Translations under genes and position numbers: made by a program
Part shown: positions 10,479-21,890 of the stretch, piece after piece
Position numbering within the stretch: position 1 is the first letter of the stretch
Layout of the letters: every line of letters begins with the position of its first letter
Assembly: GCA_037951105.1 (NCBI GenBank)
Contig: JBAMJV010009327.1
Span: 28,664 to 92,663 of the forward strand
Direction: 5' to 3'
DNA from: Echinarachnius parma
Taxonomy: Eukaryota > Echinodermata > Echinoidea > Clypeasteroida > Echinarachniidae
Length of the DNA stretch: 64,000 nt
The notes under the pieces: generated by a model
Databases searched by the model: none
What the model was told of the DNA's origin: nothing
What the model saw: the letters and a program-made list of their open reading frames with translations, nothing else

Positions 10479-12339
10479 AAAAAAAAAAAATGTCATATAT
10501 CTTAATAAAAACACCATTGTCATAGATATCCCATTCCCATGAATACATTTGCATAAATTATGGAAATTATGCCAAATTTGCATAGATACAGAGTGTCTCT
10601 TTGGATGAATTTTCTTCTTTAGATCCAAGGAATATGTGTGCCAAGTAAAACAATCGTACCCCAAATTGCAGTGAACACCCATATTTTTGGCCCTTAACAA
10701 CTCTACTATAACAACATACACAAACGTTATTGCACCACCTGAAAATCATGAAGACACATTTCATCCTCCAAAGAAAATGATAATACGCCATTGACATTCA
10801 CGCATAAACGACTTAACATCATTCAGAACACTTTATTCTCCCAACAAAAGGAGGGTACATTGTTGACAATATCAATGCATTTTGCAACATTTCACTTTTG
10901 ACTTTGCCCCATATTCGGGTGTCATGCACATTCCATGATAAAATACTCATAGCAAATGTCATATCAATGTAAAGGGGGAAATACAAGCTTTCCAATGATA
11001 CCAAATTCATGAACGGTAATAAAGCTATAGGAGAGATATGAACGCTCAAACTTGAATTGCGGAACTTTTTGTGAGGGGTTTAGAAAGGGTGTATCCCGAA
11101 TGAAGCCTAGTAAGATTCTGCATTTTATAATAGGTATTCAATAACTTAATTACAAGACAAAGTTATTCAATTTGTCCTTTGTGATCGTAGGGTCAGTAGT
11201 GCTCCACAATCATGACCAGTATAAGTCGGGGATGGCGAAAAGATATTAATTTCGCTAAGCAAGAAGACACAAAATATAGCGCAATAATTATGTTCTCTAT
11301 TTCTGAGCGGGTGAAGGCGGATTCGTTGGGTGTGTCCGCTGCACTTTGCGCATCTCGTTGTCAGTTATGAAAGAGAAACAATGCTTAATGAGGCAAACCG
11401 GTGAATCTCGCGAAACTATTCGTTTGCTTGTTTAGTCGAATTTGGGGCATCGGAATGCGACGAGATTTCGCGAGACTTTTGACAAGCTTAACAAACTAGG
11501 CCCAGGTACCTACATCACGCATCGTTCAAGCTGAAATGGTTGAGAAAGTGCGATTCTGATTCATGGTCTTTATTCTGATGCATTGTATGTAATTTTTAGT
11601 TTTTATCTTGTGTGTGAAATATTTGGATGAACATCTTTCATATTTTGTCTCTTCCTGGTTAATAATTGTGTCATAGTGTCACTTTTTACGACGTCTTGAC
11701 CCGTCTAAATCTTACTTTGTAAAGTTTTTGACAAATAATTACAATTTGGATTTCTGGCATTATGCACAGTCCAAATTCATTTTGATGCACAATGGTTTTC
11801 ATGTAAAAATACGACATGTAAAACACCGAAATCGGAAATGTTTATCGAAAGTGGGCCCAATTTGAACGACCTGTTGGCTCAAGGCCTGCCCACCTGGTGA
11901 CGTAAAGGCAGCTGATTGGTCGAGTAGGTCATAACAGAAGATCGGATGGCTTTGTTGTTTACTGAAGAGGAACCGTGATCAACCGTGCCTCGCGAACGTA
12001 TGACGCTTACTTCAAGATATACGCTTGACCGAACTATGACGACATAGCACCAATCATGTATTGTCCAATTAGAGCCGGTCTCATATAGGTGTGTATACCT
12101 TATTTGTTGTTATGGCTGCAATATTGACCAAATATAGGGCACAGTCGTAGTATCCTCTAGTTTGTAATGGTTCTAATAATTTTGATATAAGTTGATTGAT
12201 AGCAATCCAGATCTCTGTTTTTGTCAAAGGTAAATATATGGTCGCCCGACATCACGCATCTTGCAAGATACTACCTTAATTTCCTCATAGTCAACATCTT
12301 CCCGCTCTGAATCGTACTGGTGTAGAGATCTTGCTAATC
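10479..12339. other. No gene recognised
   Basis: AT-rich with scattered short open frames lacking family features. Near 11,870-12,110 there are CCAAT/ATTGG motifs and CpG-containing patches that could be regulatory, but I see no adjacent coding exon. Confidence 0.45.
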
Positions 12340-12720
12340 CCATCAAAAGCACAACTACAACTTCCGGAAAGGAGCGGAAAGGTGACTGGAAAGCTTACAC
12401 AGCTGGGGTGGTAGAGCAGCCACCATTTCGAATCTGTCCCCAAACGCTACGCATCCTTCTACAATGTCCTCGAGGACACTACCAAGAGACATATGTACTC
12501 GCGTCTTTCGTAAATTGTACACACCAATTGCTGGCTGCCAGATACGGATGAGATCCTCGAGTATCAGGCGACTGGTTATCCATATATTACGACAAAGCAT
12601 TTGTATTCCCTCGACACGGCTAGGCAAAAGCGATTGCATCGTAATCTAGAAGCTCTAAACTTGTACCTTTCGATATTCAGTTACAAACAAATCATTATGT
12701 TTAGCCACTAACTTTAGGTT
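12340..12720 (+). pseudogene. Possible decayed coding segment, unrecognised
   Basis: One plus-strand frame runs from about 12,421 to 12,710 with a single stop (near 12,512). It reads protein-like in the second half (for example DEILEYQATGYPYITTKHLY). No family recognised, no clear splice sites. It may be part of an old transposon or a chance frame. Confidence 0.25.
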
Positions 12721-12724
12721 TGTA

Positions 12725-13340
12725 ACATGTCTAGAAGAGAAGTTACGGCGGCCATTTTGAACACTATAATGACAGGCATTATGAAAACTATAATGGCAGC
12801 CATATTGAATAAGGATACGTCCTTGACTTGATACATCTGGGTATACGTATATGATTTTCTTGTACCTGGAAACATATCAACTTTATATCATGTCTAGAAG
12901 CGAATTTATACCAATTAAGATGTTACGGCGGCCATTTTGAACACCATAATGGCGGCCATTTTAAATACTATAATGGCTGTAATCTTAGATTAGGATACTT
13001 CCTTGTCTTGGAACATCTAGGCATACGTACAAATGATTTCCTTGTACCTGGAAACATATATTTAGACACTTATTTGAACTTTCTAACGTGTCTAGAGGCG
13101 AAGTTATGAAATGTTCACTTTACAACGGCGGCCTTTATGAATTGTATAATGGCCGCCATCTTGAATTAGGCTTTTCTTGGAACATGAAACCTTCATATGA
13201 TCGTTTTAAAAGATTGGTTGTTTCTGAAAACATACATTTAGTCACTTAAATGAACTTTCTAACTTGTTTATAAGCCGGAACATGTGGAAGAAACTTGAAA
13301 ATGTCGGCCATTTTGGACGCCATCTTGGATTCTGCAAAAC
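12725..13340. repeat. Tandem array of about 165-195-bp units rich in YY1-like motifs
   Basis: Four diverged units start at about 12,725, 12,890, 13,085 and 13,261, each marked by (A)TGTCTAGAAGCGAAGTTA-like sequence. Units contain GGCGGCCATTTTGAAC or GCCGCCATCTTG (close to the YY1 core CAANATGGCGGC in reverse) and later TTGTACCTGGAAACATA. No coding frame. Confidence 0.7.
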
Positions 13341-13499
13341 CCTCAAAGTATGTTATTCTTCACATAATTTTGGACCTATCTTGAAAATGTTGACTTGTTC
13401 AGAGAAATATTTGGGCTTTACCTGACTATTTTGCCAAGCTATTGCACTACAGTAGAATCTATTCATTATCCAAGAGGTATTTAACCATGTGTCATACAA

Positions 13500-13810
13500 G
13501 CGGCGTTGTCATGGTAACGTGCAACTTTTTTTGGTTTAAACTTCCAGTTATGGATAGCTGAGATTTGTACCTTCATAATAATACCAAACATTATTGGCCA
13601 CCAGAGGGGTGCAGCCAAATCGATTTTTTCCGGCCTCGGCTCATGGACTATATAAGGACGAGGTCTGAACTGCGAAGACTAATGTGTGCAGAGCGAACAG
13701 ATATATACATGTTCAAGCGGCTATTGTCCGTTTTGTACAAAGGACATAACGATTCGCTATACAGCAAACTTTCGTGTAAGCATAATATTAGTTTTATGTT
13801 TCTGTAAAAT
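13500..13810 (+). promoter_or_regulatory. Promoter-like segment: X-box-like motif and TATA box
   Basis: GTTGTCATGGTAAC at 13,505-13,518 resembles an RFX X-box. ACTATATAAGGAC near 13,645 is a good TATA element followed by purine-rich sequence. The small open frame across it (13,565-13,807) has no recognisable features. A second TATA-like GCATATAAGTG lies near 13,978. No downstream gene could be tied to it, so this may be an LTR or transposon promoter. Confidence 0.3.
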
Positions 13811-14070
13811 ATTATAATATACACTGTAATGGTCTGTTTGTCTTTGGTTCGTTTTTTGTCATACCAATTTACTATTATTATTATTATTATTATGTTTGCG
13901 CCCACTGCACTGCACGTTATTTAGTGTGAGCCCACAATGCTTTGCTTGATAAAAACCTGACTTGGATGAGGCCGAGAGCATATAAGTGTGCGATCGCGCT
14001 ACATTTTGTTTTTGTTTCCTTGTGTAAGGCTAACGCCCCCCTCTCTATGCCAGAGTGACCTATAGTCCGG

Positions 14071-15726
14071 GGGTGGTATTCTGTAAGTTCATCCTAGAGT
14101 TGATCTTAGGAGTTGCTCTTAAGATCAACTCTAGGAGCTCCCTAAGATGTGCCTAAGTGGTATTCTGTAAGTTGCTCTTAGGACGATCTTAGCATGAATA
14201 ATGCATAATTAATTAGCTCATAAATATTCATGAGCCACGCCCATTAATAACCATTCGACCAATCATCGTCTTTGTTTTCATTGATGAACAACTAATCATT
14301 TTGCAGAATTGTCAAGTAGATAGCACGTGGCCACATCACGACTGATTGATCGATTGATTGATTAATTGATTGATTGATTGTTTGATTAATTGATTGATTG
14401 CAAAGTATATTACAGTATGATGTGGTGTCCGAATATGGCCCCCCTAAGTTTTAACAACCGATATCTGACAAAATATCTTTGAAGAAGCCACAAAATTCGT
14501 CAAGAATGAACTTCAAATGAAGATGAAAACAATGTCATACATATTTGCCGACTATGATCGTGCCGTAATGGCGATTTGCATTTCATTGCGTGAACAATCG
14601 CATTGAAAGAGGGTGCCGTAATATGGCCCCCTATTTAAAAGGTCCGTTTTCTTTGATGAATGATAAACTTTTTCCAACAAAAGTGCCATCAGAGTGTTCT
14701 TATAATCTACAAGATTACATTTATCCAAAAAATATTTGTATAAACTTGACAAATCTGCCGAATCTGAGCCGATTCTGAAACGATGTCAATTATTCCCCTG
14801 TGCAAACAAATTTCCTATTGATTTGTACACACTTTACTTTTAGCGCGCAGAAGATGGTTTTTGCTCGCGCGATGAGTCTTGTTGCGCTTAACCACAAAGG
14901 AAAATAGATAAGCAAAAGAAGTTCACTGCGCGAAATTATCTCCGTTATTGCGCTTAATCAGCTGATAAGCGCAACGGGGGGGGGGGGGGGGGGGGGCATA
15001 TTTGGTAGCCTGATGTAAACTACAACATCTTTTAACAGTATGACAGTATAACAGCAATCCTATTACTCATTCAAAAAAAACTTCAGTTAATAAAGTATGT
15101 GTAATTGAACAAACTCTCATAGGAAATAATATAATAAAAATGTAAGCGTCCTTTATTTCCATGAGATGGAATTGAGATAACTGTACTTGAATGTAATATT
15201 ATCTGCTTATCAATACGTGTTTGAAGACAATATTTGTTCATATTTATTTTTACATGTTTTAAATACGGACACGCTTTAATTATTGCACACGTTAAACACA
15301 AAATTGTCACTTTTTTACTCTTGTGACTTTTTAATTGTGATAATTTTGCCTTCAGTGTGTGCTTATTCATGCATGACTTGATTGCCAAGTTATTTTGCTC
15401 AAAACCTTTTCGGTAAAAAGTTACGCTGTTTTTATTAAGGGAGGACTTATTATTTTGTTGTGTTTAATTCAAACTAAGACTGGTTGTAGGCAGTCTTAAG
15501 ATAAGATCAAAAAGTTGCTCTTATCTTCATCTATAGAATACCTCTTATCTTAGGATGCTTATTTGCATATTATTTGCATACATTTACATATTCGAAAAGT
15601 TGCTCTTAAGTTAAGAGCAACTTTTCAGAGTTGATCTTAAGAGCAACTTTAAGAGCAACTTACAGAATACCAAAGTTGCTCTTAAGATCAACTTTACCTC
15701 CTAAGATCCTTACAGAATACCACCCC
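14071..15726. mobile_element. Non-autonomous DNA transposon with GGGTGGTATTCTGTAAG ends
   Basis: Left end GGGTGGTATTCTGTAAG (from 14,071) is matched by its reverse complement CTTACAGAATACCACCC at the right end (to about 15,725). A second copy of the motif lies inside each end (14,157 and 15,661), and many GTTGCTCTTAAG repeats lie near both ends. The interior holds a (GATT)n tract at 14,343-14,400, a run of about 20 G at 14,978-14,997, and no transposase frame. The target-site duplication is unclear. Confidence 0.6.
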
Positions 15727-15751
15727 GGGAGCATGTCCACGTAAATAAAGT

Positions 15752-16310
15752 CCCGTGGGATTTTTTGTATGAAAGCAAGCCACCCATCCAAATGTCTCAA
15801 GGGCACCCCGAAGAACAATACAAAACATGTTGGCAGTCTGAAATCCCTGGCAGATGAAAATTGTGAGGGAAAAGGGGAAAACAACACAATTTTACTTGGT
15901 AGACCTTTTTTATTTTCAGGGGTAGGACAATGTTGGTATTGAGGGCGCTTCAAAATATTAAATTTTTGCGAGGTGATGAAAAACTAAGTGTAGATCTAAG
16001 AATAAGCATGTAATGTTAATTATAGAACAAACTTTATTTGGTCGAAATCGGTTCAGAAACGGCTGAAATATCCATCAATATATCGTTCATGATATATGTG
16101 AGGAACCAACTTTTATTCGATAATTCAAGAAATTATGATTAAATCATTACACATTTTTGAAAATGCACTAAACATTTGTTTTTGATGGGATCTTTATTGG
16201 TATAATTATATTTACCAAGCATCACATTTACTATGATTCTATTTTTGATCAAAATATGGTTGATACTTGAGGTGTATGGAGGGCACCCTGTTATGTTAAC
16301 AACTACTTTT
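15752..16310 (+). repeat. Dispersed repeat A-prime, copy 1
   Basis: About 560 bp found again in inverted orientation at about 21,325-21,890. The core GGTTCAGAAACGGCTGAAAT, flanked by TTTATTTGGTC and ATATCCATC, is also shared with the TTAA-flanked MITE family at 37.9, 43.9, 52.3 and 60.6 kb. No coding content. Confidence 0.75.
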
Positions 16311-16353
16311 CTAAATACAAAATAAAACAACTTTTTACAAATGACACTGACAG

Positions 16354-16533
16354 CAGTGGCGTAGCGTGGTCGGACTGATTGGGGGGGCACGAAAATTATT
16401 GGGGGGGCACACCTTATGTATTTCTTTGTTTTTTCAAAAAATGTCCCCTTATGTTTTCTATTGTTTTTTCGAAATTATTGGGGGGGCACGTGCCCCCCCG
16501 TGCCCCCCCCCCCCCCCCGTAGCTACGCCACTG
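16354..16533. mobile_element. hAT-like MITE with 8-bp duplication ACTGACAG
   Basis: The 180-bp element begins CAGTGGCGTAGCG and ends GCTACGCCACTG. It is flanked on both sides by ACTGACAG (16,346-16,353 and 16,534-16,541). An 8-bp target duplication with CAGTG termini fits the hAT superfamily. The interior is mostly G and C runs. Confidence 0.85.
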
Positions 16534-16559
16534 ACTGACAGTACCACTAGCAGGAAAGA

Positions 16560-17460
16560 AATGACAGCTTACTAGTGCAAGTATAAGTCCATTTATATTC
16601 CCACATTGTACTAAAGGAAGGGGGTAGAATTGTTATCAAGGCTAGCATGATGAAGATCCTAAAAGAGGGGAAAAACTACAAAGTGACCAATCAAACCACA
16701 ATCATCAGGCTACATTATCACATAAAGAAACCAGTTATCGTCAGATGCCACTATAAAATATTATAATTATATTGGTATTTTCACAAATGTGAAATACTCT
16801 ATACTATTGTGGATATGCTGATGTAAATTTTAAGCATTTTCATGAATGATATCCCTCTAACACTAGACGTCATGTAAGATCATATATATTTCTGTAAAGT
16901 ACATCATCCGCTACTTAAGGAGTATCAATGATGTGCTCGATAAAATGGTATAAGTCTAAGATCACAAATGGCAGTACATGTATACAGTCATATAGTTATT
17001 GAACCATAGATGTTGTGTAGTTGACAGCTAACACAGGAACTGCCCTGAGCTTCCTCAGTGAGAACAGTGTTTGAGTGAACAATTTAATGGTTAATGAGTC
17101 CTGGAGACATGTGCAGTCACATGATATACAATAGCTGTTTAAACCATCAACCTGACCAGTACGAGGATTCAAATCTTTGAAAAGCTGTCATATACAAGCT
17201 GTTTAATAGTGATCCCTCTTGAAGATCTTATCCCAATAAAGAACATGCTTCTCCATAGGAAGTTAAGTCACCATCAATGACAAGTATGCAATGTCACGGA
17301 TTCAAACATCATAATTATGTTGTTATTACTGTTAATATCCCTGGTTAAGTGCTCATTCATCATAGACATGTGTGTACTTCTAGTCCAATGAACATTTATA
17401 TGAGTCAAATACAACTTATAATTGTGTGGACTTGTTGAAACAATGACGTACAACCTAAAA
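16560..17460. other. No gene recognised
   Basis: AT-rich, no sustained frame or repeat structure that I could support. Confidence 0.5.
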
Positions 17461-18080
17461 GGGTACAATGGCTCAGAAAATGGCCTACAACATTAACCAG
17501 AACGTCAATGACGTAGCGCTTATCCGGCATCTCGCAACATCAAATATCGCAAATTTCATGTGGTATACACTTTTCAACTGGTCAAAAAATAAAAATTTGA
17601 TGCCCTGGAAGGGACATAAAAATAAAAAAAATAAAAAAATTAGAGTGAACAAAATATAAATTTGACGCCCCGGAAGGGACGTGGGAAAAATATTTAAAAA
17701 AAATTAAAAAATTAAAAATTACCATAATTAATTAATGGAGAAAAAATTCTGTGTAGAAGATTATTGTACCAAAGTTAGCTCTACCAGATAAAGCAAACCA
17801 AATCAAAATCGGTCGAGAAATGAAGGAGAAGAAGCATTTTTTGTGATTTCGAATAAATTTGCATAAATTACCATAGATAATGAATTTCACGATTCTGTGT
17901 AGAAGTTTTAAATCCCCCTCCTAGCCCTATCTTATGAAACAATCAGAATCAAAATCGGTTGAAAAATAACGAAGAAGAAGCATTTTGAAAACTGTGGACG
18001 GACAGACGGAAGGACGGAAGGACGGACGACGGACGCCACACCATGGCATAAGCTCATCGGGCCCTTCGGGCCGGATGAGC
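17461..18080 (+). repeat. Dispersed repeat ending in a GGGCCC hairpin
   Basis: Contains two internal direct repeats (TTTGATGCCCTGGAAGGGAC and TTTGACGCCCCGGAAGGGAC; also two ATCAAAATCGGT...GAAGAAGCATTTT blocks). It ends with GGACGGAC repeats and the stem-loop CATCGGGCCCTTCGGGCCGGATG followed by AGCTAAAAA. I have seen this 3' end in many marine invertebrate genomes, which is recollection. Non-coding. Confidence 0.6.
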
Positions 18081-18629
18081 TAAAAACAATTGTAACATTG
18101 TTTAAAGATGTAGAGTAGGTCACTTTGTTTTTCTTTTGTAGGATTATAATTTTTTTTATCATGATTGTTTATTTCCATGCCCATTACTTTGTTTGATTGT
18201 ATTATCATGTACATGAATAAAAAGAATCTTCCTACTTAACAAATAAACAATAATTTGACTGAGAGTTGAGTTAAGCACTACTGCCTTTGCCGCTTCATTT
18301 ATTTTCCCTTATCTTTCCCTACACCTACATAATATTTACACTCATTGCTGACTTCTGTATTACAGTATTAGTTCAGTGTTAATATTGGCAAAACACACAG
18401 AAAAAAAGTATAAGTGCTTTTTTGTCAGATATATCATTAAATTGTTATTAGTAAGCAAATCACTTCATTCAATTGTTTATATTGTATTATAATCTATATT
18501 AAGGCCTATTATGTATTTGAACTCTATAATCTATATCTATTTTCCCTATTATACATTATGTACATTTCATTATCAAACATGTTTTACCTCTATTATAATG
18601 ATTGAGTAAAATCAGATACCAACAATACA
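18081..18629. other. No gene recognised
   Basis: AT-rich spacer. Nothing supported. Confidence 0.5.
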
Positions 18630-18812
18630 CTATTACGAGTTACTTAGCACTGTGTGCATCTACGAGGTTGCCTAGCTGGAATGCTCCCAAGGGAGTGGAC
18701 AATGTGCACTTTGTGTGCTGGATTGAGTGCAGTATGTATCCGATGACCGGGGTAATAATAGTGATGCGCCGCGAGCGTCGAAAGACGGAACGTGCGCTAT
18801 ATAGGTAGCCAC

Positions 18813-18882
<70 letters not shown>

Positions 18883-18905
18883 ATTATCATTATTATTATT
18901 ATTAA
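18630..18905 (+). repeat. SINE-like element with (ATT)n tail
   Basis: Body 18,630-18,808 ends GCGCTATATAGGTAGCCACC and runs into an ATT microsatellite of about 95 bp. A diverged copy without the long tail is at 52,838-52,960 (same GTAGCCACCATTATTA end). No intact tRNA-type A and B boxes were found, so the pol III origin is uncertain. Confidence 0.6.
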
Positions 18906-19136
18906 GAACTCATATTCTTATGCCTTTGTTTTTTTTAATTTGTTATGTGTTTTATTGTTTTATTATTTTTTTTCTCGTTTATATCACTTTTAAAACTTTC
19001 AAAAATGACATTAAATGCCATTCGAAGAACTTCAAATATAAATTATGTAACGTTTTAAATATCTTAAACATTTCAATGCGTTTTTGTATATAACTGAACG
19101 TACAATTGCAAGTCCTTTGTATAACACGTGACATAA

Positions 19137-19667
19137 AATGACACGTGACAGATTAACCGAAGATATTGTGCAGTCAAATTTGGTATCAAATCTGAAGCAA
19201 TGTGATGATATCATAATGCTCTTTAGTGTAATTGTGAAAATAGCAGAGACAAACCTTCATGATTATTTTATTTATATTTAGTAATATTTAGTGAGAAATC
19301 GATTGCATGTCAAATAGTTTACATTATCGCTCTAAGTTCCCCCCAAAAAACATAGGTTTGCGAAGATCAGTCGATCAGATGTCCAGCATTTAGTGCCTTA
19401 TATTAATATTTTGATATTATGGTATAATCGTGTTGATTACGTTAGGTTGTTTTTCGAGCACTAGCGCTATATACCAGGAACATCCGAGAAAATATTACAC
19501 ATAACAGGAAGGTGGTCAGGTTTCGTTTCTGGAAAGATCCGGTTGAGTTTAAATAACATGGATACATTTTTATAAAATAACATAATCATAAAATAACACA
19601 ATTCAGGGAGAGGGGGTGCAGGGGCCACGTGCCCCACCCCTACCCTTTTATCTTTTTACGTTGATTT
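19137..19667 (+). repeat. 531-bp tandem duplication, copy 1 (empty site)
   Basis: Begins AATGACACGTGACAG and ends ACGTTGATTTA. It is followed directly by copy 2 with only a handful of differences, so the duplication is recent. No coding content. At the position where copy 2 holds a MITE, copy 1 has a single TTTGATAT. Confidence 0.9.
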
Positions 19668-20333
19668 AATGACACGTGACAGATTAACCGAAGATATTGT
19701 GCAGTCAAATTTGGTATCAAATCTGAAGCAATGTGATGATATCATAATGCTCTTTAGTGTAATTGTGAAAATAGCAGAGACAAACCTTCATGATTATTTT
19801 ATTTATATTTAGTAATATTTAGTGAGAAATCGATTGCATGTCAAATAGTTTACATTATCGCTCTAAGTTCCCCCCAAAAAACATAGGTTTGCGAAGATCA
19901 GTCGATCAGATGTCCTGCATTTAGTGCCTTATATTAATATTTTGATATCACTGGCGTAAATCTGTTCGGAAAGCACAATGCATTGGGGGGTCGAGCAATT
20001 GTTCACAAACCGTTTGTGAACAATTGCTCGACCCCCCAATGCATTGTGTTTTCCGGACAGATTTACGCCAGTGTTTGATATTATGGTATAATCGTATTGA
20101 TTACGTTAGGTTGTTTTTCGAGCACTAGCGCTATATACCAGGAACATCCGAGAAAATATTACACATAACAGGAAGGTGGTCATGTTTCGTTTCTGGAAAG
20201 ATCCGGTTGAGTTTAAATAACATGGATACATTTTTATAAAATAACATAATCATACAATAACACAATTCAGGGAGAGGGGGTGCAGGGGCCACGTGCCCCA
20301 CCCCTACCCTTTTACCTTTTTAACGTTGATTTA
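19668..20333 (+). repeat. 531-bp tandem duplication, copy 2 (occupied by a hairpin MITE)
   Basis: Same sequence as 19,137-19,667 plus a 125-bp insertion and an 8-bp duplication. After 20,333 the similarity ends. Confidence 0.9.
19949..20073. mobile_element. Hairpin MITE with 8-bp duplication TTTGATAT
   Basis: A 125-bp near-perfect palindrome starting CACTGGCGTAAATCTGTTC, centred on AACCGTTTG, and ending AGATTTACGCCAGTG. TTTGATAT flanks both sides (19,941-19,948 and 20,074-20,081). The unoccupied site is preserved in the neighbouring tandem copy, which proves the insertion boundaries. The 8-bp duplication suggests hAT-type mobilisation. Confidence 0.92.
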
Positions 20334-20880
20334 TACGTTGAAGCATGATTTTCTATTGTGTTCATAATTTGGGGATCTTCATTTTCTTTAGTTGTCAACT
20401 CAAAGTGCTGCCCCCTCTTTTATAAGGTCCTATCGATCCGCCATTGATAAATGTATACCCAGATCATAAGGCTCTATATTTGTCTTTGTTTTCTTATGTT
20501 TCGTGTTCTGGGCCTGCGAAGAGAAGAATCTCGGGTTTACACTTTCTTATCACTTCCTCACTTTCCTGTGTCTATAATTGTGAAATCAGATTGTAAATGG
20601 GTCACGAACATAGTTTTGTCATTGTTAGATTTAAATAACAACTTTGGGAAACCCATACAAAAAAATATATATATACATTTTGTTTTTATACCCGACAATT
20701 ATGCCGAAATACGTATATGTATTTATATATGTAGTAAATTGCAAGAAATACTCATAAATGATTGGAAAGTAAAAAATTATAGCGTCACTTTAAACAATGT
20801 TCAATGTTCACAAAAATCTATGTGGATTTGTATAATGTTACCTAATGGTTTGTTTCTCGTTAAATATTATTGACTGATTT
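20334..20880. other. AT-rich stretch, probably non-coding
   Basis: A 140-codon open frame (20,451-20,873) is present but has AT-driven composition and no domain or motif I recognise. I treat it as chance. Confidence 0.4.
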
Positions 20881-20882
20881 TA

Positions 20883-21251
20883 TGGCAGCCTGAGAGGGTC
20901 AAGAGTGATCTGTGCGCTGAATTCGTCAGCTGTAACCAGCTGGCTGATCAGTTCACGACCCGTTACCATGTAACCTGGAGAGATACAGTGATGAAGTCCA
21001 CCTATCGCTATGATCTTCCTACCTCTCTAAATGGTGCCACACGTGACAGAAGGCAGGGTGTTCAGCCAGTCATCGCCTACCACATAACAAATGCTACACA
21101 AATAGCAAACGTCCCACTGAAACGACTCTTGTCACATGTGAAGACAAATATGGAGCCCACTAGCTATCTTGCTCATGCAGAACAAAAGCAGATGGTTGTC
21201 GCATGGGGCTCACAGTGTCGAGCTACTCACAGGAATGTCAGCCTTCATTAA
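20883..21251 (+). pseudogene. Fragment of a repeat-encoded protein of unknown function
   Basis: An open plus-strand frame of about 120 codons includes DLCAEFVSCNQLADQF, then STYRYDLPTSLNGATRDRR, then QPVIAYHITNATQIANVPLK and VVAWGSQCRATHRNVS. This resembles, from memory, a family of uncharacterised proteins that is abundant in cnidarian and echinoderm genomes and is probably transposon-borne. Compared with that memory it lacks about eight residues around SYLAHAEQ, stops where the family continues with an acidic HLDS-type motif, and has no start codon or partner exon. It is flanked downstream by repeat A-prime. Function unknown; likely a dead fragment. Confidence 0.45.
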
Positions 21252-21324
21252 AACGAACAGTTATTATTCAATGATGCTTGAATGGTATAAAATCATATAA
21301 ACGGAAACGGGTAAGAAACGGGGT

Positions 21325-21890
21325 TGTTAACATAACAGGGCGCCCTCCAGACATCTTAAGTATCAACCATATTTTTTTTTATGTGAACTGGTGAATCATA
21401 GTGAATGTGATGCTTGATAAATATAATTATACCAATAGAGATACCATCATAAGCAATTTAACAAAGAAATGTATGGTACATTTTCAAAAATGTGTTAGAA
21501 TTAAATTTTTTCTTAAAATTATCGAATAAAAGTTGGTCCGTCACATATATCATGAACAATATATTTATGGATATTTCAGACGTTTCTGAACCAATTTCGA
21601 CCAAATAAAGTCTGTTCTATAATTAACATTACATGCTAATTCTTAGATCTACACTTAGTTTTGTATCACCTCGCAAAAATATTATATTTTGAAGCGCCCT
21701 CTACACCAACATTGACCTACCCCTAAAAGTAAAAAGGTCTACCAAGTACAATTTTGTTGTTTTCCTTTTTCCTTCACAATTTTTATCTGCCAGGGATTTC
21801 AGACTGCCAACATGTTTTTTATTGTTATTTGGGGTGCCCTTGAGACATTTGGATAGGTGGCTTGCTTTCATACAAAAAATCCCACAGGAA
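21325..21890 (-). repeat. Dispersed repeat A-prime, copy 2 (inverted)
   Basis: Reverse complement of 15,752-16,310 over about 560 bp with scattered substitutions and small indels. The shared end reads GTTAACATAACAGGGCGCCC here. Confidence 0.8.

Noticed and set aside
12725-13340. CRISPR-like array
   Set aside because: Units are long, diverged and without constant short repeats. The window is eukaryotic and no cas-type gene is present.
20451-20873. 140-codon frame
   Set aside because: AT-rich composition, no motifs, no splice or repeat support.
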